DNA of 9,666 nt from JASHVB01 sp049522565 (GTDB lineage: Bacteria > Pseudomonadota > Alphaproteobacteria > Acetobacterales > Acetobacteraceae): contig JBEKNT010000263.1 in NCBI GenBank assembly GCA_049522565.1, forward strand, positions 1 through 9,666, read 5' to 3'. A program made the position numbers and the translations under genes. This document shows, in pieces, positions 1 through 6,270 of the stretch. The stretch's first letter is position 1. Each line of letters starts with the position of its first letter. The notes under the pieces are model-generated. The model was not told the origin of the DNA. It was given only the letters and a program-made list of their open reading frames with translations, and ran no database searches.

Positions 1-12
1 GGCCGGCATCAT
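1..12 (-). CDS. Start of an unidentified minus-strand gene, cut by the left edge
   Basis: Only the first four codons (Met-Met-Pro-Ala) lie in the window, reading leftward. They are called because a strong purine-rich Shine-Dalgarno (AGGGGAGAA on the minus strand, about positions 20-28) sits seven bases before the ATG, a better ribosome binding site than most in this window. Two tandem ATG codons are possible starts (positions 12 and 9). The product cannot be guessed from four residues. The call is inference and would fail if the frame closes soon beyond the edge. Confidence 0.35.
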
Positions 13-45
13 GGCGTGTTCTCCCCTGATAGTGTGGCGCCCTTA

Positions 46-153
46 TGTCATTGCGAAGAGCGTAGCGACAAAGCAATCCCCTGCCTGTTGAGCCGAGAAA
101 GCGCGGCTCGTCACGCGGAAGATTGCTTCGTCGCTGCGCTCCTCGCAATGACA
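46..153. repeat. Palindromic interspersed repeat (CEERSD type), intact copy
   Basis: Two arms, 46-78 and 121-153, are reverse complements over 33 bases with three mismatches, around a core of about 42 bases. The left arm begins TGTCATTGCGAAGAGCG and the right arm ends CGCAATGACA. Translated, an arm reads CEERSDKAI or CEERSDEAI, which often appears as a spurious peptide in alphaproteobacterial annotations. A second, decayed copy lies at 5036-5136 with almost the same total length. A transcript would fold into a long hairpin. The element could be a non-autonomous mobile repeat or a REP/BIME-like element. No transposase or clear target duplication is visible. Confidence 0.8.
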
Positions 154-162
154 GGAGGGCAT

Positions 163-250
163 GTGACGGGAGGGGCGCGTAACGGGAGGGGTGCGTGACG
201 GGAGGCGTGACGCTTGGGGGCATGACGATTGGGGGGTGTGACGCGGCGGT
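163..250. repeat. Degenerate 16-bp tandem repeat
   Basis: Six successive units begin with (G)TGACG or GTAACG followed by a G-run: 163-178, 179-194, 195-206 (short), 207-222, 223-237 and 238-250. The first two units differ at only two of 16 positions, and later units are more diverged. The block lies between the palindromic repeat and the 3' end of the minus-strand flavoprotein gene. Its last unit overlaps a small hairpin (stem 240-244 with 251-255) just past that gene's stop codon. There is no T-run, so it is not called as a terminator. No function is known. Confidence 0.55.
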
Positions 251-262
251 GCGTCGCAGGGG

Positions 263-817
263 TTACTGGCGCACGTACGGACGAACGGCGTCGAGCAATT
301 GCGCGGACGGGGCGAGGCGCGGTCCATCGCCTTCGTCCACCGGCGGCACGATCGTCACGCCCCACGTAGGCAGCGTCCGCAGCGACGCCTGCGCCACAGG
401 GTGATCCAGCAGCGGCTGGTTCAGCGACGGACCCACGATCACCGGCGTGCCGCGCCCGATCGCCTCGGCGACCACGGACAGCGCGAGATTATCGGCAATG
501 CCGTGCGCGAGCTTGTTGAGCGAGTTGAAGCTGCATGGCGCGAACAGCACCACCCCGCGCGGCGGCCGTGGACGGATGGCCAGGTCGAAATACGCTTCGA
601 CGACCCGCACGCCCTCGACCTCCGCGAGGTCGCGCGGCGCGAGCACCCGCGACGCGTTCGGCGTCGGAAGCGCGATGACCGTTGCGAAGCCGAGCCCAAC
701 CAGCCCGCGCAGCAGTTCGGGACAGCGTGCCGCCGTCGTCGTGCCGCTGAGCACCAGGTAGGCCACGTCAAAAACCTCGCACCCCCTCGCCGCATCGAGG
801 GCAGGATCGTTTGTCAT
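263..817 (-). CDS. HFCD-family flavoprotein (CoaC/UbiX-like), non-canonical
   Basis: The 184-residue product has the Rossmann-like flavoprotein fold of the family containing phosphopantothenoylcysteine decarboxylase, EpiD and UbiX. Visible landmarks are a phosphate-loop-like SGTTTA at residues 24-29, APCSFNSLNKLAHGIADNL at 93-111 (matching the PASANT..K.A.GI.DNL flavin motif), and PSLNQPLLDHP at 130-140 where the family has the substrate clamp PxMNxxMW. The PCS start of the motif is UbiX-like and the rest CoaC-like. No histidine precedes the motif where decarboxylases carry their catalytic His, so FMN binding looks likely but decarboxylation is doubtful. The ATG at 817 was chosen because the family fold begins about 18 residues after it and upstream residues look non-coding. 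No good ribosome binding site is seen there. The gene is divergent from dnaB. An essential coaBC is not implied. Confidence 0.7.
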   Translation of the reverse strand: MTNDPALDAARGCEVFDVAYLVLSGTTTAARCPELLRGLVGLGFATVIALPTPNASRVLAPRDLAEVEGVRVVEAYFDLAIRPRPPRGVVLFAPCSFNSLNKLAHGIADNLALSVVAEAIGRGTPVIVGPSLNQPLLDHPVAQASLRTLPTWGVTIVPPVDEGDGPRLAPSAQLLDAVRPYVRQ

Positions 818-1003
818 GCGCGGTGTGCCGGTTGCCTGAGGCCTCGTGTCGAGGTCATGCCCGTCTCCATCATGTCCGCACCCGGCGCCGATTGTAGCCG
901 GTCCATGGCATTTTTGTCGCATGATCGCCGTGCAACCGTGCGGCGGATGCACACCGGACGTCCGCCCCAGTTGGTCCGCCGGTTCGCTCCCCGCTATCCT
1001 CGC

Positions 1004-1012
1004 TTATCCCCA
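1004..1012 (+). promoter_or_regulatory. DnaA-box-like site upstream of dnaB
   Basis: TTATCCCCA matches the DnaA box consensus TTATCCACA at eight of nine positions and lies 49 bases before the dnaB start codon. It is in the 244-base divergent region shared with the flavoprotein gene. A single nonamer in GC-rich DNA is weak evidence, and no cluster of boxes marks an origin here. A regulatory role on dnaB is possible but only inferred. Confidence 0.25.
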
Positions 1013-1061
1013 CTGTTCACAGCGTGCCGTTCCGCGGTGGCGGGGGTAAGATGCCAGCCAC

Positions 1062-2558
1062 ATGAACACCATCGATTCGCCGTTGCTCGGCCTCTCCCAG
1101 CGCCTTCCCCCCGCCAACATCCAGGCGGAGCAAGCCCTGCTCGGCGCCCTGCTGGCCAACAACAAGGCGTATGAACGCGTCTCGGAGTTCCTCGCGCCGG
1201 AGCATTTCGCCGACCCGATCCATGGCCGCATCTACCAGTCCATCGTCCGGCGCGTCGAGGCCGGGCAGCTCGCCGATGCGGTGATGCTCAAGGCGGAATT
1301 CGAGCATTCCGGCGTGCTGGAGGAGGTCGGCGGCACCGCCTATCTCGCGCAACTGCTTACGGCCATGGTCGGCATCATCAACGCCGGCGAGTATGGCCGC
1401 GCGGTGCACGACGCCTGGTTGCGCCGGCAGTTGATCGACATCGGCGAGACGGTGGTCAACAACGCCTTCGGCGCCGACGCCGACCTGACCGGCAGCCAAC
1501 AGATCGAATCGGCGGAACAGTCGCTGTTCGACCTGGCGACGCGCGGCTCGACCGGCGGCGGGTTCGTTACGTTCGAGCGCGCGCTGATCGAGGCGATCCA
1601 CGGTGCCGAACGGGCATTCCACCGGTCCGGGCACGTCGCCGGGCTGTCCACCGGGCTGCGCGACCTGGACGCCAAGACCGGCGGGATGCATCCGTCCGAC
1701 CTGGTGATCCTTGCGGGGCGGCCGGGCATGGGCAAGACGGCGCTCGCCACCAAGATCGCCTTCGGCGCGGCCAAGTCGTTGCTGGCGGAGGCGCGGGCCA
1801 AGGACGCCAACACCGTGCCGCGCGCCTGCGTGGCGATCTTCTCGCTGGAAATGAGCTCGGAACAGTTGGCCACGCGTCTGCTGTCGGAAGAAGCCCAGGT
1901 GTCCAGCGACAAGATCCGCAAGGGCGAGATCCAGCAAAGGGATTTCGATCGGTTTGTGCAGGTCAGCCGCGAACTCCAGGGTCTGCCAATCGAGATCGAC
2001 GACACGCCGGCGCTGACGCTGTCGGCGATGCGCACGCGCGCGCGGCGGCTGAAACGCACCAAGGGGCTGGCGCTGATCGTGATCGACTATCTTCAGTTGA
2101 TGCGGCCGGCGGCGGGGACGAAGCCGGAGAATCGCGTGCTGGAAATCAGCCAGATCACGCAAGGGCTGAAGGCGATCGCCAAGGAGTTGGAGGTGCCGGT
2201 GATCGCGCTGTCGCAGCTCTCCCGCCAGGTCGAGAACCGCGAGGACAAGCGGCCGCAGCTTTCCGATCTGCGCGAGTCGGGCACGATTGAGCAGGATGCG
2301 GATTCGGTCATGTTTTTGTTTCGCGAGGAGTATTATCTGGAGCAGCGGGAGCCGCAGCAGGCGCGGTTCGATAATGACGAGAAGTTCCATGGGTCGGTGG
2401 ACAAGTGGAAGCAGGATATGGAACGGGCGCACAACAAGGCGGACCTGATCATCGCCAAGCAACGGCATGGTCCAACGGGGACCATCCCGTTGTTCTTCGA
2501 GCCGGAGTTCACGCGGTTTGCCGACCTCGATCTGGTGCATGAGGAGTATGGCAGGTGA
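1062..2558 (+). CDS. dnaB: Replicative DNA helicase DnaB
   Basis: The 498-residue protein is a full-length DnaB, the hexameric 5'-3' helicase that unwinds the template at the replication fork and recruits primase. The N-terminal primase-interaction domain spans about residues 14-110 (PPANIQAEQALLGALL at 16-31). The RecA-like ATPase domain follows. Walker A is GRPGMGKT at 219-226, the SLEMS segment with the likely catalytic Glu is at 261-265, Walker B is LIVIDYLQL at 338-346, LSQLSR is at 383-388 and SDLRESGTIEQDAD at 401-414. The C-terminus retains AKQRHGPTGT at 465-474. No intein or insertion is seen. The ATG at 1062 fits the family N-terminus, and a G-rich stretch, GGGGGTAAG, lies at about 1042-1050. 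In many Proteobacteria alr follows dnaB, but no intact alr is present here. Confidence 0.97.
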   Translation: MNTIDSPLLGLSQRLPPANIQAEQALLGALLANNKAYERVSEFLAPEHFADPIHGRIYQSIVRRVEAGQLADAVMLKAEFEHSGVLEEVGGTAYLAQLLTAMVGIINAGEYGRAVHDAWLRRQLIDIGETVVNNAFGADADLTGSQQIESAEQSLFDLATRGSTGGGFVTFERALIEAIHGAERAFHRSGHVAGLSTGLRDLDAKTGGMHPSDLVILAGRPGMGKTALATKIAFGAAKSLLAEARAKDANTVPRACVAIFSLEMSSEQLATRLLSEEAQVSSDKIRKGEIQQRDFDRFVQVSRELQGLPIEIDDTPALTLSAMRTRARRLKRTKGLALIVIDYLQLMRPAAGTKPENRVLEISQITQGLKAIAKELEVPVIALSQLSRQVENREDKRPQLSDLRESGTIEQDADSVMFLFREEYYLEQREPQQARFDNDEKFHGSVDKWKQDMERAHNKADLIIAKQRHGPTGTIPLFFEPEFTRFADLDLVHEEYGR

Positions 2559-2685
2559 GGCCGCGCTGGGGAGCGCGCGCCGGCTTTGCAACGGTCGGCG
2601 CACTCGCGCGATGGGCGGGCTGGCGCTGATCGTCATCGACGGGGTCCCGGCTCGAGTGTCTGCGATGGGTGAGCTTGGCCGGTAG
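2548..2685 (+). pseudogene. 45-codon frame overlapping the dnaB stop; probable decayed duplicate fragment
   Basis: An ATG at 2548 overlaps the end of dnaB (stop 2556-2558) and is preceded directly by GAGGAG, though the one-base spacing is too short for an efficient start. The 45-residue frame contains RTRA and then GLALIVID (residues 24-31), which copies the dnaB Walker B strand. At DNA level 2617-2640 matches 2064-2087 at 23 of 24 bases. Just upstream, GCGCACTCGCGCG resembles dnaB GCGCACGCGCGCG. This points to a partial, partly deleted duplicate of dnaB sequence. Alternatively it is a remnant of alr, since NGRR at 15-18 and IVIDGVPARV loosely recall the alanine racemase C-terminal domain and alr commonly follows dnaB. 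It may not be translated. Confidence 0.4.
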
Positions 2686-3308
2686 CAATCTCCCGACACT
2701 TTCCACGTGCATCGCCGCGCCACGATGATGCAATTCCGTACGGGACCACACGCGCAATTCTGATGCATCAACGGTCGGGGTTTGAACGTCCGGAATCCCC
2801 CCTGAACGTCCGGAATCCCCCCAAAGCACCGATAGCATTGCCCACTGGCATGAAGCGTCCCATGTGCCCCCTCGCATCATTCAAATCGACTCACCACACC
2901 AAGACTATTTTCCCTTGTATGGCTTTATATTCCTAGAATGTTCCCGTCTTTGGCCACCCCCTGGCGCCACCAACCACCATGCAACCCCAACCCGACACCA
3001 CCCAGCCAACCCCGCTGCCGCTCGACCCGTCACCCTCGCCACGCTCCAGCAAACCACCCTCGACGCAATCCCGCACCACCAAGCCGCGGCTCCGGTCAAA
3101 GAACGGCCGCGGTTCCATTCATGGCGTCGAAGAGGCCGGTTCCCGGCCGGTCTGACATTGCGAGCATCGATGCGGCGCCACGATCCCGGCGTGGGTAGGT
3201 AACCGTGCCGGTTGCGGCTGCAATTTGGGTGTGCGCGGTAGGTTTGTTGAAACTCACGCCATGTTAGCCAGCGGACCTCAAGTGATCGAGCAGGGAAGAG
3301 TTCAACGG
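2686..3308. other. Long gene-poor interval with repeat and AT-rich patch
   Basis: No convincing gene is seen here. The interval contains the 20-bp tandem duplication (2783-2822) and an AT-rich patch at 2881-2940 (about 38% GC by count, against strongly GC-rich surroundings). A stretch at about 2955-3070 is rich in short C-runs and encodes only low-complexity Pro/Ser/Thr peptides in all plus frames. The composition change suggests inserted or decayed DNA. The final part up to 3308 should hold the promoter and leader of the PEP-CTERM gene. A TTGAAA at 3247-3252 resembles a -35 box but has no matching -10 at normal spacing. Confidence 0.5.
2783..2822. repeat. Exact 20-bp tandem duplication
   Basis: The 20-base unit TGAACGTCCGGAATCCCCCC occurs twice head to tail with no mismatch (2783-2802 and 2803-2822). 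On the minus strand it reads as a G-run followed by ATTCCGGACGTTCA. It resembles the short repeated boxes found at insertion-sequence ends, but no transposase gene lies nearby. A simple replication-slippage duplication is equally possible. Confidence 0.85.
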
Positions 3309-4076
3309 ATGTGTTCAAGATTCCAGGCAATGGTTGCCGCGGTCGGGCTTGGCGTGGCCGTCTCTTGTGCCGCCGGCAGCGCCCAGGCGCAAAACCTCGT
3401 CACCAACGGTAGTTTCGAGCTCTCCACGAATGGCCCTGGCCAGCTCGGGTACAACACGAATGCCACCGGGTGGAGCTCGTCCGCCTCCAACGCGTACAAT
3501 TTTCTTTTTGCCTCCGGCACTGCGGATTCGTTGACCAACAGCCCGATCGGGCAATATGGCAACCTGCCGCTATGGGGACCGAATGACGGGTCCGCCAACG
3601 GCCTGCCGGCCTCCAGCCCGGACGGCGGCAACTTCGTCGGCGCGGACGGCGCATTCCAGGTCGGAGCGATTCAGCAGACGATCAACGGCCTGACGGTCGG
3701 CAGCCAGTATGTGGTCGGCTTCTACTGGGCGGCAGCACAGCAAGACAATTTCTACGGCCCCAACACGGAGCAATGGCAGGTCAGCCTCGGTTCCGAAACG
3801 CAGTCGACGGCGGTCTACAGCAATGCCAGCCAGGGTTTCAGTGGGTGGATGTATCAGACGTTCACCTTCACCGCGGACGCCACCAGCGATGTGCTGTCCT
3901 TCCTCGCCATTGGCACGCCCTCGGGTGAACCGCCTTTCTCGTTGCTCGACGGCGTTTCGATGAGCGCTCCCGAACCGGCGTCACTTGCGCTGCTGGGTGT
4001 CGGCGTCGTCGGCCTTGGGGGCGTGCTGCGCCGCCGCCGCAGAGCCGGCAAGCCCTGCGCCAGCATGTCGGCGTAG
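3309..4076 (+). CDS. Secreted PEP-CTERM surface protein
   Basis: The 255-residue protein carries a Sec signal peptide at residues 1-27 (hydrophobic core AMVAAVGLGVAV, cleavage near AQA-QN). A beta-rich extracellular domain opens with NLVTNGSFE at 29-37. This opening recalls DUF642-type or carbohydrate-binding domains, but the assignment is uncertain. The C-terminus has the sorting signal: APEPAS at 220-225, a hydrophobic helix to about 240, then RRRRR at 241-245. In the known PEP-CTERM/exosortase system this tail is recognised by exosortase and cut off, and the protein goes to the cell surface or exopolysaccharide. Ten residues follow the Arg cluster, longer than usual. The ATG at 3309 was preferred over the ATG at 3225 because AGGGAAGAG (3292-3300) lies eight bases before it and the signal peptide starts there. 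No exosortase gene is in the window. Confidence 0.88.
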   Translation: MCSRFQAMVAAVGLGVAVSCAAGSAQAQNLVTNGSFELSTNGPGQLGYNTNATGWSSSASNAYNFLFASGTADSLTNSPIGQYGNLPLWGPNDGSANGLPASSPDGGNFVGADGAFQVGAIQQTINGLTVGSQYVVGFYWAAAQQDNFYGPNTEQWQVSLGSETQSTAVYSNASQGFSGWMYQTFTFTADATSDVLSFLAIGTPSGEPPFSLLDGVSMSAPEPASLALLGVGVVGLGGVLRRRRRAGKPCASMSA

Positions 4077-4093
4077 GTCGGGCGACGCGTCAT

Positions 4094-4930
4094 TCACGCA
4101 AGGGTCAACGGTTGCTCCGCACGCAACGGCTGGAGAAGCTGTCCGCCGAGCGTTTCGGCCATGGCACCATCGATGCCATAGCCTGACGGCCATTGCCCTT
4201 TCGGGACGTACAGCGTCCCGAAGATCCGGTCGAGCCAAGGCAGCATCGGTGCGTAATTCCGATTGGTCGGCGCGGCCAGAGTGTGGTGCCAGTGGTGGAA
4301 GGCCGGCGTTGAAATCAGCCACTCCAGCGGACCCAGGCGCCAGCGCAGATTGGCGTGGATAAAGAAGCCCCACACCGTGCCGATCAGGACGATCATCACC
4401 GGGATCAGGCTGCCCGCGGCGCCGACCGGGCCGGCCAGCCCAAGGATATAGAGCGGCACCAGGCCGCACAGCCGGACAAACACCATGTCCACCGGATGGG
4501 CGCGGGTGTTGACCAGAAAATCGAGTTGCCCGGCACTGTGGTGGATCGCGTGGAACTGCCAGAGCAATGGGATTTCGTGAGTCCAGCGATGGCCCCAGTA
4601 GAATCCAAGCTCGCCTACCACCAGCGCCGCGAGGGCACGACACCACAACGGCCATGCCGCGATCGTTGCGTGCAGGCTGCCCGGAACGACGCGATGCGCG
4701 CCCCAGGCCACCAACGCCAGCGGTAGGCTCAGCAACAGACCGGTCAGCAGGCTGTTGAGGAAGTAGTAGCCCAGGTCAACGGCGATCGCCTTGCGAAACA
4801 CCTTCTGCGGATGCAGGGCGAACAGGCGCTCCAGCGGCACGAAGGTGAGCACCAGGATCAGCAGCCATAGGCCGAGCCGGAGCACGTCGATGAGGAATAT
4901 CCGGAAGTGCTGGTCAATAAAGGCGGGCAT
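4094..4930 (-). CDS. Sterol desaturase / fatty acid hydroxylase family membrane enzyme
   Basis: This 278-residue integral membrane protein belongs to the di-iron fatty acid hydroxylase superfamily. The histidine ligand boxes are all present: HRWTH at 114-118, HAIHH at 127-131, H145, H192 and HHWHH at 212-216. Hydrophobic segments lie at about residues 12-32, 56-77, 98-112 and 150-192, placing the active site at the cytoplasmic membrane face. Members use O2 to hydroxylate or desaturate lipids. The substrate (sterol/hopanoid, fatty acid or carotenoid) cannot be told from sequence. The ATG at 4930 was chosen over a GTG at 4975 because AGGACAGG on the minus strand lies just upstream. The gene converges on the PEP-CTERM gene with only 17 bases between stops and is divergent from the dioxygenase gene. 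Confidence 0.9.
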   Translation of the reverse strand: MPAFIDQHFRIFLIDVLRLGLWLLILVLTFVPLERLFALHPQKVFRKAIAVDLGYYFLNSLLTGLLLSLPLALVAWGAHRVVPGSLHATIAAWPLWCRALAALVVGELGFYWGHRWTHEIPLLWQFHAIHHSAGQLDFLVNTRAHPVDMVFVRLCGLVPLYILGLAGPVGAAGSLIPVMIVLIGTVWGFFIHANLRWRLGPLEWLISTPAFHHWHHTLAAPTNRNYAPMLPWLDRIFGTLYVPKGQWPSGYGIDGAMAETLGGQLLQPLRAEQPLTLA

Positions 4931-5250
4931 CAAGCCTGTCCTGGCTCCCCGACGCGTCGGCTGAGACGATCGCACGCGACCGGAATAAACATATCTCGGC
5001 CGATGGCGTCAACCAATACGAGACAAGCGTCGCGGCATTGCGCGGCGCAGAGCGACGCGGCAATCCCCGCCCGGCGAGCGGAGCGATGGCTGCTTCCGGC
5101 GGGAGATTGCTGCGTCGCCACGCGCCTCGCAGTGACGGAGAGGGGGCGGGGTCTGCGCCGGCGTCTAGGTGGTCGATCATGATTGCGATACAGTCCCGTG
5201 GCGGGCGCAACGAGCACAACGCCGGCGGCCCGCGCGGGAGGATTGTGAGC
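4931..5250. other. Divergent intergenic region
   Basis: This interval separates the minus-strand hydroxylase and plus-strand dioxygenase genes and should hold promoters for both. It includes a short AT-rich patch at about 4983-4996 (GAATAAACATATCT) that could be part of a promoter, and the decayed palindromic repeat at 5036-5136. The plus-strand frame is open from 5038, but that stretch is repeat sequence and not part of the dioxygenase. I see no gene. Confidence 0.5.
5036..5136. repeat. Palindromic interspersed repeat (CEERSD type), decayed copy
   Basis: The left arm 5036-5066 (CATTGCGCGGCGCAGAGCG...) and right arm 5105-5136 (ending CGCAGTGAC) are imperfect reverse complements. Both align to the copy at 46-153, including the CAATCCCC inner edge of the left arm and the AGATTGCT inner edge of the right arm. 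The span between the shared ends is about 101 bases here and 103 in the first copy, so the whole element, not only the arms, appears homologous. It ends 114 bases before the dioxygenase start codon. Confidence 0.65.
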
Positions 5251-6150
5251 ATGGCGATCTCGTTCAAGCCGCTGCACCGGCATTTCGCGGCAGAGGTGCA
5301 GGGTTTCGACATGCGCCAGCCGATCGATGCCGCGACCGCGCGCGACTTCGAGCATGCCATCGACCAGTACGGCATTCTGGTGTTCCTGGAGCAGTTTGTG
5401 GACGACGCGCAGCAGCTCGCGTTCACGGCCAATTTCGGGCCACCGGATATCGGCCGCAAGAAGGCGGTGAAGAGCGCCGACAGCCGCATCCCGGAGCAGA
5501 TGATCGACCTGTCGAATTTGGATGAGAACGGCTACGTCATCGATCCGAACCATCGCCGCGTATTGTCGCTGCTGGGTACGCGGCTGTGGCATTCCGACAG
5601 TTCCTATCAGCGTCCGGCGGCGAAGTATTCGATGCTGCGCGCGGTGACGGTGCCGCCTTGGGGTGGCGAGACCGAATTCGCCGATTGCCGCGCCGCCTAT
5701 GACGCACTGCCGGACGTGCTGCGTGCCGAGGCGGAGGACCGCTTCGCCGAGCACTGGGTGCACCACTCGCGCAGCACGCTCGGCTGGGAGCCGACCGAGG
5801 AGGAAATCCGCGGCGCCATGCCGCCGGTGCGCTGGCCGCTGGTGCGGGTGCATCCGGGCAGCGGGCGCAAGGCGCTGTATATCGGCGCGCATGCGCGGCG
5901 GGTGATCGGCATGGCGCTACCGGCCGGGCGCATTTTGCTGCGCGATCTGCTGGAACACGCGACGCAGCCGGAGTTCGTCTATCGCCATGCCTGGCGGGTG
6001 GGAGACCTGGTGCTGTGGGACAACCGCGCGGTGATGCACCGAGGCTGCCGCTACGATCTTTCCCAGGTGCGCGACATGCGGCGGACCACGGTGCTCGATC
6101 CGGCGTCGGTGTTCGAGCGGGACTGCGGGGAGACGGCGGAGGCGGCGTGA
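5251..6150 (+). CDS. TauD/TfdA-family 2-oxoglutarate-dependent dioxygenase
   Basis: The 299-residue cytoplasmic enzyme has the double-stranded beta-helix motifs of non-haem Fe(II) dioxygenases. The iron ligands are H114 and D116 in LWHSDSSYQ (112-120) and H263 in WDNRAVMHRG (256-265). R274 lies 11 residues after the last His, the spacing of the 2-oxoglutarate-binding Arg in TauD and TfdA, and R278 corresponds to the TauD substrate-anion Arg. The CRYDLSQVRDMRRTTVLD stretch is closest, from memory, to TfdA (2,4-D dioxygenase)-type enzymes, so an aromatic or other carboxylate ether or similar organic acid substrate is plausible but unproven. The ATG at 5251 was chosen because GGGAGGA (5236-5242) precedes it and the family N-terminus fits. 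The upstream extension to 5038 is repeat DNA. The gene stands alone and converges on the transporter gene. Confidence 0.9.
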   Translation: MAISFKPLHRHFAAEVQGFDMRQPIDAATARDFEHAIDQYGILVFLEQFVDDAQQLAFTANFGPPDIGRKKAVKSADSRIPEQMIDLSNLDENGYVIDPNHRRVLSLLGTRLWHSDSSYQRPAAKYSMLRAVTVPPWGGETEFADCRAAYDALPDVLRAEAEDRFAEHWVHHSRSTLGWEPTEEEIRGAMPPVRWPLVRVHPGSGRKALYIGAHARRVIGMALPAGRILLRDLLEHATQPEFVYRHAWRVGDLVLWDNRAVMHRGCRYDLSQVRDMRRTTVLDPASVFERDCGETAEAA

Positions 6151-6237
6151 CGTGCACGGGATCGCTGTGCATGCGAAGCGACGCCGGCCGTCGCCGTATC
6201 TCAAAAAGCCGGCCCCGGCACGGAACCTTTGGGATGT

Positions 6238-6253
6238 GTCCACGCCAGTGGAC
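6238..6253. other. Small hairpin between convergent genes
   Basis: GTCCAC (6238-6243) and GTGGAC (6248-6253) form a perfect six-base stem with the loop GCCA, in the 120-base gap between the convergent dioxygenase and MFS genes. It is 18 bases from the transporter stop codon and 88 bases from the dioxygenase stop. No T-run follows on either strand, so an intrinsic terminator is only a possibility. Confidence 0.3.
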
Positions 6254-6270
6254 CGGCCAGACCCACTCCC

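Noticed and set aside
1017..2771. 584-codon minus-strand frame opposite dnaB
   Set aside because: Antisense shadow of the clearly identified dnaB gene in GC-rich DNA, with no recognisable domain.
2979..3155. 58-codon plus-strand frame rich in Pro, Ser and Thr
   Set aside because: No Shine-Dalgarno, low complexity, no recognisable motif, and all three plus frames there are open to similar extent.
5038..5250. N-terminal extension of the dioxygenase to the upstream ATG
   Set aside because: The extension is the decayed palindromic repeat plus leader, and the start at 5251 has a good ribosome binding site and the family N-terminus.
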